Below, in pieces: positions 1-6,888 of a DNA stretch of 12,276 nt. The translations under genes and the position numbers were made by a program. Positions within the stretch are counted from its first letter, which is position 1. Every line of letters begins with the position of its first letter. The stretch is from DATHWB01 sp041744795 (GTDB lineage: Bacteria > Actinomycetota > Acidimicrobiia > Spongiisociales > ZC4RG35). Below the pieces are notes generated by a model, which was given only the letters and a program-made list of their open reading frames with translations, had not been told where the DNA came from and searched no databases. The DNA lies in the NCBI GenBank assembly GCA_041744795.1, contig JBGTKD010000094.1, positions 1 to 12,276 on the forward strand, written 5' to 3'.

Positions 1-1
1 G

Positions 2-1117
2 ATCACCGACGTGGAGAAGGACATGCTTGCCGACGCGGAAGTCGACGAGGTTATCGTCCGCTCGGTCCTGACCTGCGACGCGGTGCGAGGCGTGTGTGCG
101 CTCTGTTACGGACGTAACTTGGCGACAGGGCGTTTGGTCGAGGCCGGTGAAGCGGTCGGCATCATCGCCGCACAATCGATCGGTGAGCCGGGAACGCAGC
201 TCACGATGCGTACGTTCCACACCGGTGGAGTTGCCGGTGAGGACATTACGCACGGTCTGCCTCGTGTGGTCGAGTTGTTTGAGGCGCGCAAGCCGAAGGG
301 TGAAGCGCAGATCGCGGAGCTGACCGGAACCGTCGAGATCATCGAAGGTGACAAGGCACGCGAGATCAAGATCACGTCATCCGACGGCAAGGAAGAAGTT
401 GTCTACAAGGTGCCGCGCCGTGCGCGTCTGCGCGTGGAGAACGGCGGTCCCATTGAGGTTGGTCTGCAAGTCACTGAAGGTTCAGTGAACCCGCACGAGA
501 TCCTGCGCATTCAGGGTCCGCGCGCGGTGCAGATCTTCCTGGTCGGAGAGGTGCAGCAGGTGTACCGCTCGCAGGGTGTGACGATCCACGACAAGCACAT
601 CGAATTGATCGTGCGTCAGATGCTGCGCCGCGTGAATGTACTGGAGCCAAACGGCACCGAGTTCTTGCCCGGACAGTTGGTCGAGCGTCGCTCCTTTGAG
701 CACACGAACCGTCGCGTTGTTGGCGATGGGGGTGACCCAGCGTCGGCTCGTCCGATGCTGATGGGTATCACGAAGGCGTCGCTTGCCACGGAGTCGTGGC
801 TGTCCGCCGCGTCGTTCCAGGAGACCACCCGTGTGTTGACCGACGCCGCCATTCAGGGCAAGTCGGATTACATGCGCGGTCTGAAGGAGAACGTCATCAT
901 CGGCAAGCTGATCCCAGCGGGCACTGGGGCTACTGCCTATCAGGGCTTGCAGCCTGCACTCCCCGGAGCGACCACCGTGTCACTCGAAGGCCTGCTTGGC
1001 GGAGACGGCAGCTTCCCTGGCAGCACCGAGGAGCTTCTCCCGGAGAACCCGGCCGAGTGGCTCGCCTCCCTGGGAGCCCAAAAGCCCGCCCCCACCGACA
1101 CCGACGAAGAGGAATGA
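2..1117 (+). CDS. rpoC: DNA-directed RNA polymerase beta' subunit, C-terminal part (5' end outside window)
   Basis: This is the C-terminal part of the RNA polymerase beta' subunit, a core catalytic subunit of transcription. The frame is open from base 2, so the gene starts upstream of the window. Three cysteines in a CX6CX2C pattern (codons at 74, 95 and 104) match the downstream zinc-binding site of beta'. The conserved block around IIAAQSIGEPGTQ is followed by the trigger-loop core TMRTFH, with the Met, Arg and His that contact the incoming nucleotide (Met codon at 206). The chain continues directly into GGVAGEDITHGLPRV, without the large insertion that enterobacterial beta' carries here. 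The assembly-helix region (ITKASLATESWLSAASFQET) and the GLKENVIIGKLIPAGTG block near 880-930 are present. An acidic tail ends at TGA 1115-1117. A strong hairpin follows at once, so no co-transcribed gene is visible downstream. Confidence 0.98.
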   Translation: MTDVEKDMLADAEVDEVIVRSVLTCDAVRGVCALCYGRNLATGRLVEAGEAVGIIAAQSIGEPGTQLTMRTFHTGGVAGEDITHGLPRVVELFEARKPKGEAQIAELTGTVEIIEGDKAREIKITSSDGKEEVVYKVPRRARLRVENGGPIEVGLQVTEGSVNPHEILRIQGPRAVQIFLVGEVQQVYRSQGVTIHDKHIELIVRQMLRRVNVLEPNGTEFLPGQLVERRSFEHTNRRVVGDGGDPASARPMLMGITKASLATESWLSAASFQETTRVLTDAAIQGKSDYMRGLKENVIIGKLIPAGTGATAYQGLQPALPGATTVSLEGLLGGDGSFPGSTEELLPENPAEWLASLGAQKPAPTDTDEEE

Positions 1118-1141
1118 TCCGTAGCCCACGGAAAATGCGAC

Positions 1142-1174
1142 AAAGAGCCGGGTCCCTGAGGGACCCGGCTCTTT
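1142..1174. terminator. Bidirectional intrinsic terminator between rpoC and the ABC permease
   Basis: A perfect 15-bp inverted repeat, arms 1142-1156 and 1160-1174, surrounds a 3-base loop (TGA). The stem is GC-rich in the middle and carries AAAGAG/CTCTTT at its base, so each strand ends its hairpin in a short T-run. It begins 24 bases after the rpoC stop and ends 7 bases before the stop of the convergent permease gene, so it can end transcription from both sides. The T-run is only three bases, which is common in high-GC genomes. Confidence 0.9.
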
Positions 1175-1181
1175 CGCGTCC

Positions 1182-1982
1182 TCAGCGATGCATGTTCTTG
1201 TAACGGCGAACCGACAGCGGTCCGAAGATTGCGATGATGACGGCGATCCAGATGAGCGTGTAGAGAACCGGATTCTGCAGGGGCCAGGCGGTTGGTTCGG
1301 GAGTGCCCGCCGGGATATTGCCGAAGAGCTCACGAGCCGACTGGGTCACTGACGAGACCGGGTTCCACTCGGCAAAGGTCCGCAACGCGGGGGGAAGGGA
1401 CTCAGACGGGACGAACGTGTTGGCGATGAACGTCATTGGAAAGATCACGATGAACGACGCGTTGTTGATCACTTCGACGCTCGGCACGATCAGACCGACG
1501 AACGCCAAGACCCATGACATTGCGTACGCGAACAGCAGCAGTAGACCGAATCCGGCCAGAGCCTCAAGTACGCCGGTGTTGATCCGCCATCCGACGATTA
1601 GTCCGGAGAGACCCATGATCAGCAGCGACAACACGTTGTAGATCACGTCGCTGGCGGTGCGTCCAACTACGACAGCCGAGCGGGCCATCGGAAGCGAACG
1701 GAAGCGGTCGATGATCCCTTTCTGCATGTCTTCGGCGATTCCTGCCCCGGTGAAGGTGGCGCCGAAGACCACGGTCTGGGCGAAGATGCCCGCGATGAGG
1801 AACTCCCGGTAGGAGCCTCCCGGAATGTCGATGGCACTGCCGAATACGTAGGCGAACAAGAGCACGAAGATGATTGGGCTGATCAGAACGAAGACCAATA
1901 CCTCGGGGACCCTGATGATCTTGATGACGTTCCGCTTGGCAATTACCGACGCGTCGGCAAAGCCTTCGATAACACGACTCAT
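1182..1982 (-). CDS. ABC-2 type transporter permease, DrrB family
   Basis: A 266-residue integral membrane protein, the permease of a two-gene ABC exporter. The architecture is that of the ABC-2/DrrB family: a short cytoplasmic N-terminus and about six hydrophobic segments (roughly residues 28-48, 62-82, 113-133, 141-166, 172-192 and 240-257). The cytoplasmic segment EDMQKGIIDRFRSLPMARS (residues 84-102) is the characteristic conserved loop thought to contact the ATPase. Start choice: a GTG at 1985 would overlap the ATPase gene by 4 bases, but the next codon, ATG at 1982, overlaps the ATPase stop as TGATG and lies 6 bases from a GAGGT at 1989-1993, so ATG is preferred. Family members export drugs, antibiotics or lipids; the substrate cannot be read from the sequence. 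Convergent with rpoC across a shared terminator. Confidence 0.92.
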   Translation of the reverse strand: MSRVIEGFADASVIAKRNVIKIIRVPEVLVFVLISPIIFVLLFAYVFGSAIDIPGGSYREFLIAGIFAQTVVFGATFTGAGIAEDMQKGIIDRFRSLPMARSAVVVGRTASDVIYNVLSLLIMGLSGLIVGWRINTGVLEALAGFGLLLLFAYAMSWVLAFVGLIVPSVEVINNASFIVIFPMTFIANTFVPSESLPPALRTFAEWNPVSSVTQSARELFGNIPAGTPEPTAWPLQNPVLYTLIWIAVIIAIFGPLSVRRYKNMHR

Positions 1983-2929
1983 CACGCCACCTCTTCTTCG
2001 GCCGCGTGACCGGTGAGGCTGAGGAAGACGTCGTCGAGCGTCGGTCGACGCAACATCACATCTCGCAGTTCGATCTGCTCGGCGTCTAGTAGACGAAGTG
2101 CATCGGTCAAGACGGGAGCACCTCCGACGATTGGCACGACCAGCTTGCGGGATTCGGGCTCGGTTTGAATCTCACCGACGGCGATGGGGGCGAGTAGGGC
2201 CCCCGCTCGGTCGAAGTCTCCCGGGTGTGCGAGAGTCACCTCGATTCGCTCCCCGCCCACTGTCCGCTTCAGCTCATCGGCTGTGCCGTGGGCGATCTCC
2301 TTACCGTGATCGATGACGACGATGTCGTCTGCGAGTTGGTCGGCCTCCTCGAGATACTGGGTAGTGAGGAGAAGCGTGCGTCCGCGATAAACGAGATCGC
2401 GGATGATCGCCCAGAGTTCCGTACGGCTCCTCGGATCCAGCCCCGTGGTTGGCTCATCGAGAAACAGCACTGGAGACTCGGCGACCAGGGCTCCCGCTAG
2501 GTCCAGTCTGCGGCGCATTCCGCCTGAATAGGTCTTCACGGGACGGTCAGCTGCCTCAGCTAGGTCGAATCTTTCGAGTAGTTCCCGGGCTCGGGCACGG
2601 GACTTGGGTCGTCCCAAGTGGTAAAGACGCCCAATCATGTCGAGGTTCTCGTAGCCGGTGAGCGCCTCGTCGACGGCGGCGTATTGCCCGGACAAGCCGA
2701 TCAACTTACGGACCTCTTCCGGTTGATTGATGACATCGGCGCCAGCCACGCGGGCAGTCCCTGCATCGGGCTGGAGCAGGGTGGTGAGGATCCTCACGGC
2801 GGTCGTCTTTCCCGCACCGTTCGGACCCAGGAGGCCGAGCACCGTGCCTTCGGGAACCGACAGGTCCAAACCAGCGAGGGCGACCACGTCCCCGTATCTC
2901 TTCACAAGCCCTTCGGCCTCAACGATCAT
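1982..2929 (-). CDS. ABC transporter ATP-binding protein, DrrA family
   Basis: A 315-residue ATPase that powers the permease encoded next to it. Walker A is GPNGAGKTT (residues 35-43), the Q-loop glutamine is Gln82, the signature is YSGGM (134-138), and Walker B is VLFLDEP followed by TTGLDP (154-166). The switch position that is histidine in most ABC ATPases is Gln191 in LLLTTQYLEEAD, which is usual in DrrA-type proteins. A C-terminal domain of about 95 residues holds LDDVF (298-302), the counterpart of the LDEVF motif of DrrA that is implicated in assembly with DrrB. The ATG at 2929 is preceded by GAGAGG at a 5-base spacing. Its stop overlaps the permease start by one base, so the two are surely co-translated. 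Likely roles are efflux of a drug, toxin, secondary metabolite or lipid; nothing here identifies the substrate. Confidence 0.95.
   Translation of the reverse strand: MIVEAEGLVKRYGDVVALAGLDLSVPEGTVLGLLGPNGAGKTTAVRILTTLLQPDAGTARVAGADVINQPEEVRKLIGLSGQYAAVDEALTGYENLDMIGRLYHLGRPKSRARARELLERFDLAEAADRPVKTYSGGMRRRLDLAGALVAESPVLFLDEPTTGLDPRSRTELWAIIRDLVYRGRTLLLTTQYLEEADQLADDIVVIDHGKEIAHGTADELKRTVGGERIEVTLAHPGDFDRAGALLAPIAVGEIQTEPESRKLVVPIVGGAPVLTDALRLLDAEQIELRDVMLRRPTLDDVFLSLTGHAAEEEVA
1989..1995 (-). promoter_or_regulatory. Ribosome binding site that decides the permease start
   Basis: AAGAGGT on the minus strand, inside the last codons of the ATPase gene. It is 6 bases from the ATG at 1982 but only 3 from the GTG at 1985, which favours ATG as the initiator. 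Confidence 0.6.
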
Positions 2930-2934
2930 TCACA

Positions 2935-2940
2935 CCTCTC
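2935..2940 (-). promoter_or_regulatory. Ribosome binding site of the DrrA-type ATPase gene
   Basis: GAGAGG on the minus strand, 5 bases before the ATG at 2929. It is the clearest Shine-Dalgarno sequence for a first gene of an operon in the window, and supports this start. Confidence 0.7.
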
Positions 2941-2954
2941 GATCCGGCCGCAGC

Positions 2955-2960
2955 ACATTA
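2955..2960 (-). promoter_or_regulatory. Candidate -10 element for the ABC exporter operon
   Basis: The minus strand reads TAATGT, fitting the TANNNT pattern of actinobacterial -10 elements. Transcription would start near 2948, giving a leader of about 19 bases that includes the ribosome binding site. A TTGACT occurs upstream at 2973-2978 but the spacing is only 12 bases, shorter than the usual 16-18, so the -35 part is doubtful. Tentative. Confidence 0.3.
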
Positions 2961-2973
2961 CGGGACGCCGCGA

Positions 2974-3007
2974 GTCAACGAAGTCGATTTCCTGTCAACG
3001 GCGTCGA
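2974..3007. repeat. Two 14-bp direct repeats, 20 bp apart, in the divergent control region
   Basis: GTCAACGAAGTCGA at 2974-2987 and GTCAACGGCGTCGA at 2994-3007 match at 12 of 14 positions; the two differences are adjacent, in the middle (AA versus GC). The repeat-to-repeat distance is exactly 20 bp, about two helical turns, so a protein could contact both copies on one face of the DNA. They lie between the divergent ABC exporter and PLP-enzyme operons, and the second copy sits where a -35 element would be for the rightward promoter. A pair of operator half-sites is a natural reading; no binding protein can be named. Confidence 0.6.
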
Positions 3008-3023
3008 CCAGGTGTGATGGGCC

Positions 3024-3029
3024 TACGAT
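3024..3029 (+). promoter_or_regulatory. Candidate -10 element of a leaderless promoter for the PLP-enzyme operon
   Basis: TACGAT fits the actinobacterial TANNNT -10 pattern and ends 9 bases before the ATG at 3039. No Shine-Dalgarno sequence precedes that ATG. Together these suggest transcription begins at or within a few bases of the start codon, as on leaderless mRNAs common in Actinomycetota. No good -35 is present; that region is taken up by the second direct repeat. Confidence 0.42.
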
Positions 3030-3038
3030 CTGACCCTC

Positions 3039-4508
3039 ATGAGCGAGCAGACACTTGGTCTTTATGACGACGTGATCGATTCCGACGCTCGGGACCGCAC
3101 AGTCGGGAGATTCCGCGATCGAGGCATAACGCTTCCGACTTTCGCCCAGTTAGCCGACCCGACGCTCATCCCGGAAGACGCGACGTCGGGCGTCGGACCG
3201 GATGACCCAGACGCCAGGAACCTCTGGCGGGTCCACTGGTTCAACGATCACACTCGAACGGGTCGCACCGACGTTCCCGACCATCTGACCCTCACAGGCG
3301 AATTCACCGGCATAGACGCCACCATCCTCGTGGCGCTCGGTAATCGGTTCCCCATGATCCGAGCGCATAAGGTGCTTGCGGCCTACGCCTGCCTCGCCCC
3401 CAAGGTCGTTGCCGGTGCCTTCGACCCGACCACCCATCGCGCTATCTGGCCCTCAACCGGCAACTACGCCAGGGGCGGGGTGGCGATCTCGAGGATCATG
3501 GGATGTCGGGGAGTTGCCGTTCTCCCCGAGGGCATGTCCACGGAGCGCTTCGACTGGTTACAGGAGTGGATCGGCGGACCAGAGGATGTGATCCGCACGT
3601 ATGGCACCGAGTCCAACGTCAAAGAGATATACGACGCCTGCAACGAGCTGGCCAAGGATCCGACGAATGTCATCCTCAACCAGTTCTCGGAGTTCTCCAA
3701 TCATCTCGGTCACTACCGGGTCACTGGCCCAGCCCTGGAGAGGATCTTTGAGCATCACGGGGCGGGCAGGATGCGGGCGTTCGTTGCTGCGTCGGGATCT
3801 GCTGGAACGCTCGGCGCGGGCGACTACCTCAAGCAGCATCATGGTGCACGCATCGTGCCGGTGGAGGCCCTCGAATGTCCGACCATGCTCTACAACGGGT
3901 ACGGCGAACACAACATCCAAGGCATTGGCGACAAGCACATTCCACTGATCCATAACGTGACGAACTCGGACGATGTCGTCGGGATCTCCGATGTCGCAAC
4001 CGACACTCTGTTCCTCCTCTTCAATACAGAGCCTGGCAAGGCCCACCTGAGGAAGAAGGGCCTAGACCCTGACCTGATCGACAACTTGCGACATCTGGGG
4101 TTGTCATCAATCGCCAACATCCTGGCGGCGATCAAACTGGCCAAGCATCACCGGTTCGGCGCCGACGATGTGATCGTGACTGTCGCCACCGACGGAGCCG
4201 AGATGTACACCTCGGAGATCGACAAGATCGAACGTCGGGACCATCCCGATGGCTTCGACTCACTCGCTGCTGCCGCCGCCCACGCCCGTCACCTTGAAGG
4301 GGCGGGTACCGAGCACGTGCTGGAGATGACCGAAGTCGACCGCCGCCGCATCTTCAACCTCGGCTACTACACCTGGGTCGAGCAGCAGGGGGTCGATTTC
4401 GAGACTTTCGAACGACGGCGCGACCAGTCATGGTGGAACTCGCTCCGCGGCTTCACCGATCGGTGGGATGAGATGATCGCTGAGTTCAACGAGCGGGTCA
4501 CCGGGTGA
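3039..4508 (+). CDS. PLP-dependent enzyme, fold type II, cysteine synthase/CBS-related, with N- and C-terminal extensions
   Basis: A 489-residue cytoplasmic enzyme with the cysteine synthase type of PLP fold. Lys111 in RAHKV is the likely Schiff-base lysine. STGNY (139-143) matches the substrate-carboxylate loop and GSAGTLGAG (253-261) the phosphate-binding loop. Two further blocks resemble O-acetylserine sulfhydrylase: HNIQGIGDKHIP (291-302) and ATDGAEMYTS (383-392). It is much longer than a plain cysteine synthase (about 310 residues), with about 90 extra residues at the N-terminus and about 95 at the C-terminus, the latter rich in Trp, Phe and Arg and with no CBS domain pattern that I recognise. 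The gene overlaps the next PLP enzyme gene as GTGA. Family chemistry is beta-elimination or beta-replacement on an amino acid; the true substrate is unknown. Biosynthetic cysteine synthase activity is possible but the extensions and pairing argue for a specialised role. Confidence 0.85.
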   Translation: MSEQTLGLYDDVIDSDARDRTVGRFRDRGITLPTFAQLADPTLIPEDATSGVGPDDPDARNLWRVHWFNDHTRTGRTDVPDHLTLTGEFTGIDATILVALGNRFPMIRAHKVLAAYACLAPKVVAGAFDPTTHRAIWPSTGNYARGGVAISRIMGCRGVAVLPEGMSTERFDWLQEWIGGPEDVIRTYGTESNVKEIYDACNELAKDPTNVILNQFSEFSNHLGHYRVTGPALERIFEHHGAGRMRAFVAASGSAGTLGAGDYLKQHHGARIVPVEALECPTMLYNGYGEHNIQGIGDKHIPLIHNVTNSDDVVGISDVATDTLFLLFNTEPGKAHLRKKGLDPDLIDNLRHLGLSSIANILAAIKLAKHHRFGADDVIVTVATDGAEMYTSEIDKIERRDHPDGFDSLAAAAAHARHLEGAGTEHVLEMTEVDRRRIFNLGYYTWVEQQGVDFETFERRRDQSWWNSLRGFTDRWDEMIAEFNERVTG

Positions 4509-5701
4509 CGGACATTTCGTCCGACAACCCCTTCATCCGCTACCGCGAACGCCTCGACTCCTACACAGTGGCCTTGGCCAGCGGACGCTCAGATGCCGAT
4601 TTTGTCGCGCTCGTCAAGCGAATCGACGAAGCCATCGCCGAGGTTGACGGTCACGGGTTCGTCGTCACACCAACGCGGATCTCACCCGAGCTGGCCCAGG
4701 GCCTCGGTATCGATGCGACCATTCATGTCAAAGACGACACGGGCAACGTCGGTGGATCACACAAGGCTCGCCACCTTTTCGGCGTGATGCTGCACCTGGC
4801 AGTCGCAGGCAACCGCGAAGGCGAACTCGCAATCGCTTCATGCGGCAACGCTGCGGTGGCGGCAGCAACCCTCGCCCGGGCAGTTGCCCGACCGCTACGA
4901 GTCTTCATACCGACCTGGGCCGATCAAGCAGTCGTGAGCATCCTCGAGTCGTTGGACGCCACGCTCGAGGTGTGCGAGCGTCGTGCCGGCGAAGCAGGCG
5001 ACCCAACCCATCTGCGCTTCAGTGAAGCGATCGAAGCCGGGCTAATCCCATTTTCTGTGCAGGCGACATCTACTCCCACGACCCTCGACGGGGGTCGCAC
5101 GATTGGGTGGGAACTGTCCGACCAGCTCGCGGATGCCAAAGGCCGGATTCGCCTGTTCTTCCAAGTCGGAGGGGGAGCGCTCGCCTCCTCGGCATGGATG
5201 GGTCTCAAGGAGGGCGGGACGAATGAGGCCGTTCTTCATGCAGTCCAGACCGAGGCCTGCGCCCCGCTGGCCAGAGCATGGCGGTTGGTAGCCGACGATC
5301 TGCTGGCCGGTTCGAATCTTCCAGAGCCTCACCGGGCTGTCGAATTGCAGGGACGCGAGACCGAGGCGCGCAGTTTGATGTCGGCCGACCCCGACCGATA
5401 CATGTGGCCGTGGGAGCCGATCGGCGAGTCCTCGGCAACCGGAGTGCTGGACGATGTCACCTATGACTGGCCGACGGTGGTCGGGCCGATGATCGAGTCG
5501 GGTGGCTGGCCGATCGTGGTGAGCGAAAGCCAGGTGTCCGAAGCCAACCACCTCGGCCGCGCGGCGACAGGCATCGATGTGGACGCCACGGGCACTGCTG
5601 GTCTCGCAGGACTATTGGATCCGGCTACTCGGTCAACTATCGAGAGCGACGACCAAGTGGTGGTCCTCTTCACGGGACTGCGGCGGACGATCGGGGCCTA
5701 G
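4505..5701 (+). CDS. PLP-dependent enzyme, fold type II, threonine synthase/dehydratase-like
   Basis: A 398-residue cytoplasmic enzyme, a second and different fold-type II PLP protein. The likely PLP lysine is Lys87 in GGSHKARH, the asparagine loop is SCGNAA (112-117), and the glycine-rich phosphate loop is VGGGALAS (221-228). A C-terminal segment (residues about 350-375) with a DATGTAGLAGLL run resembles the end of threonine synthase/dehydratase-type domains. The GTG start at 4505 overlaps the stop of the preceding PLP gene by 4 bases (GTGA), so the two are translationally coupled and may act in sequence or as partners. Its 3' end overlaps the convergent MFS gene by 32 bases. An ammonia-lyase or threonine synthase-like activity is possible; the sequence does not decide, and the nearest-lyase idea (diaminopropionate ammonia-lyase type) is inference from context only. 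Confidence 0.85.
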   Translation: MTDISSDNPFIRYRERLDSYTVALASGRSDADFVALVKRIDEAIAEVDGHGFVVTPTRISPELAQGLGIDATIHVKDDTGNVGGSHKARHLFGVMLHLAVAGNREGELAIASCGNAAVAAATLARAVARPLRVFIPTWADQAVVSILESLDATLEVCERRAGEAGDPTHLRFSEAIEAGLIPFSVQATSTPTTLDGGRTIGWELSDQLADAKGRIRLFFQVGGGALASSAWMGLKEGGTNEAVLHAVQTEACAPLARAWRLVADDLLAGSNLPEPHRAVELQGRETEARSLMSADPDRYMWPWEPIGESSATGVLDDVTYDWPTVVGPMIESGGWPIVVSESQVSEANHLGRAATGIDVDATGTAGLAGLLDPATRSTIESDDQVVVLFTGLRRTIGA

Positions 5702-6872
5702 GTACGCCGTCCGGATCAGAGAGCAGCACTATCGAGGCGGCGGTCAGCGCGGCACCACCGAGGACCGGGAGAGCCCTTGATCCGGTTGCGGTGGCAATGG
5801 TGCCGGCGAGCGCAGGACCGGCTGCGCCCACGACCATGAACACCAGTGACAGCAATCCCATCGCTGTTCCCAGACTCGATGCTCCGAACACACGACGAGC
5901 ATGCATGCCCATCAACGGCGACGAGGCCCCGATCCCGAACCCCGCCACGATGGCGAAGGCCCCAGCCATCAGGGACGTACCGGCGAATGCGAGTAGCACT
6001 GCCCCAACGCTGATCGCCCCATACGCCAGGCGCAGCGCACCCGTCGTGCCCAACCGAGCCACAATGGGCATGAGCGGTAGGCGACCGCCGAGTTGGGCGA
6101 ATCCCCGGAATGCTGCCCAGAACGACGCCGCTCCCAGGCCGAGTCCGGCCGCAGTCATGGCAGGGACCTGATAGATGAGGATCGTGCCGACCCCCATGCC
6201 GACCAGCCCCTGGGCGAACACATACCTTCGAGCGACCCGCGAACGGAGCGAGTTGCGCAACTCGCTCCAAATTGGTGCACGCACCGGAGCGTCGACCTCG
6301 CGCGTGTCGATGGTGACCGCGCCGACTACCAGACAGACGACGGCTGAACCTGTTGTGATCCTGAGAGCGAGACGCCAGTCGAATGACTCGACCAGCCAGG
6401 CGGTCACCGGGATGTAGATGGCACTTGCGAAGGCTCCCCATATGGTGAGCACCGTGATGGCCTTGGTGGCGGCGGCCGCGCTCACGCGCACTGCGGCCGT
6501 CTGGGTCACGTGATAGAAGCCGAGCGCCCCGAACGCTCCGCCGCCTACCGCTCCCGCAGCAGTGAACATCACAACGGAGGTCGTGGACGTTGCCACGAGA
6601 AAGGCCGCTGTGCCGAGGACGGCGGCCAGTAGGAATACCAGTCGGCTACCGGCCCGGTCGAGGAGCCACCCGCCAGCGAGGGAGCCGAGGCCGGCGATGA
6701 ACGACGAAATGCCGAAAGCGGCAGTCAAAGCGGCCTCGCTCCACCCGGTGTCGAGGATCATCGGGTCGAGAAGGACACCGAAGCCGTAGTACCAGGACCC
6801 GTAGACACTGATCGTGATGATCCCGAGGATCGCGATACGAAACCGCGGTATGCGTGGCTGGGTGGCGGTCAT
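5670..6872 (-). CDS. Major facilitator superfamily (MFS) transporter
   Basis: A 400-residue membrane protein with the alternating hydrophobic segments of a 12-helix MFS permease and a hydrophilic central loop at about residues 188-217. Motif A between helices 2 and 3 is recognisable as GGWLLDRAGSR (67-77). It is the last gene of the minus-strand operon, starting 16 bases after the stop of the molybdenum hydroxylase subunit, so uptake of the operon's substrate or export of a product is the natural guess. The start at 6872 is chosen because translation from there gives a short polar N-terminus followed directly by helix 1; the frame is open further upstream but that part lies inside the neighbouring gene and is not hydrophobic. 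No clear ribosome binding site precedes the ATG, so coupling with the upstream gene is likely. It runs 32 bases into the convergent PLP gene. Confidence 0.9.
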   Translation of the reverse strand: MTATQPRIPRFRIAILGIITISVYGSWYYGFGVLLDPMILDTGWSEAALTAAFGISSFIAGLGSLAGGWLLDRAGSRLVFLLAAVLGTAAFLVATSTTSVVMFTAAGAVGGGAFGALGFYHVTQTAAVRVSAAAATKAITVLTIWGAFASAIYIPVTAWLVESFDWRLALRITTGSAVVCLVVGAVTIDTREVDAPVRAPIWSELRNSLRSRVARRYVFAQGLVGMGVGTILIYQVPAMTAAGLGLGAASFWAAFRGFAQLGGRLPLMPIVARLGTTGALRLAYGAISVGAVLLAFAGTSLMAGAFAIVAGFGIGASSPLMGMHARRVFGASSLGTAMGLLSLVFMVVGAAGPALAGTIATATGSRALPVLGGAALTAASIVLLSDPDGVPRPRSSAAVP

Positions 6873-6888
6873 CGGCTGGCGGGGCGGG

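Noticed and set aside
5684..5713. Inverted repeat CGGAC/GTCCG as a terminator at the convergent junction
   Set aside because: The stem is only 5 bp with a 20-base loop and no T-run follows on either strand.
5716..6441. Second minus-strand frame of 241 residues inside the MFS gene
   Set aside because: The Arg/Gly/His-rich composition is typical of an out-of-frame reading of a membrane protein gene; the other frame has clear MFS helices and motif A.
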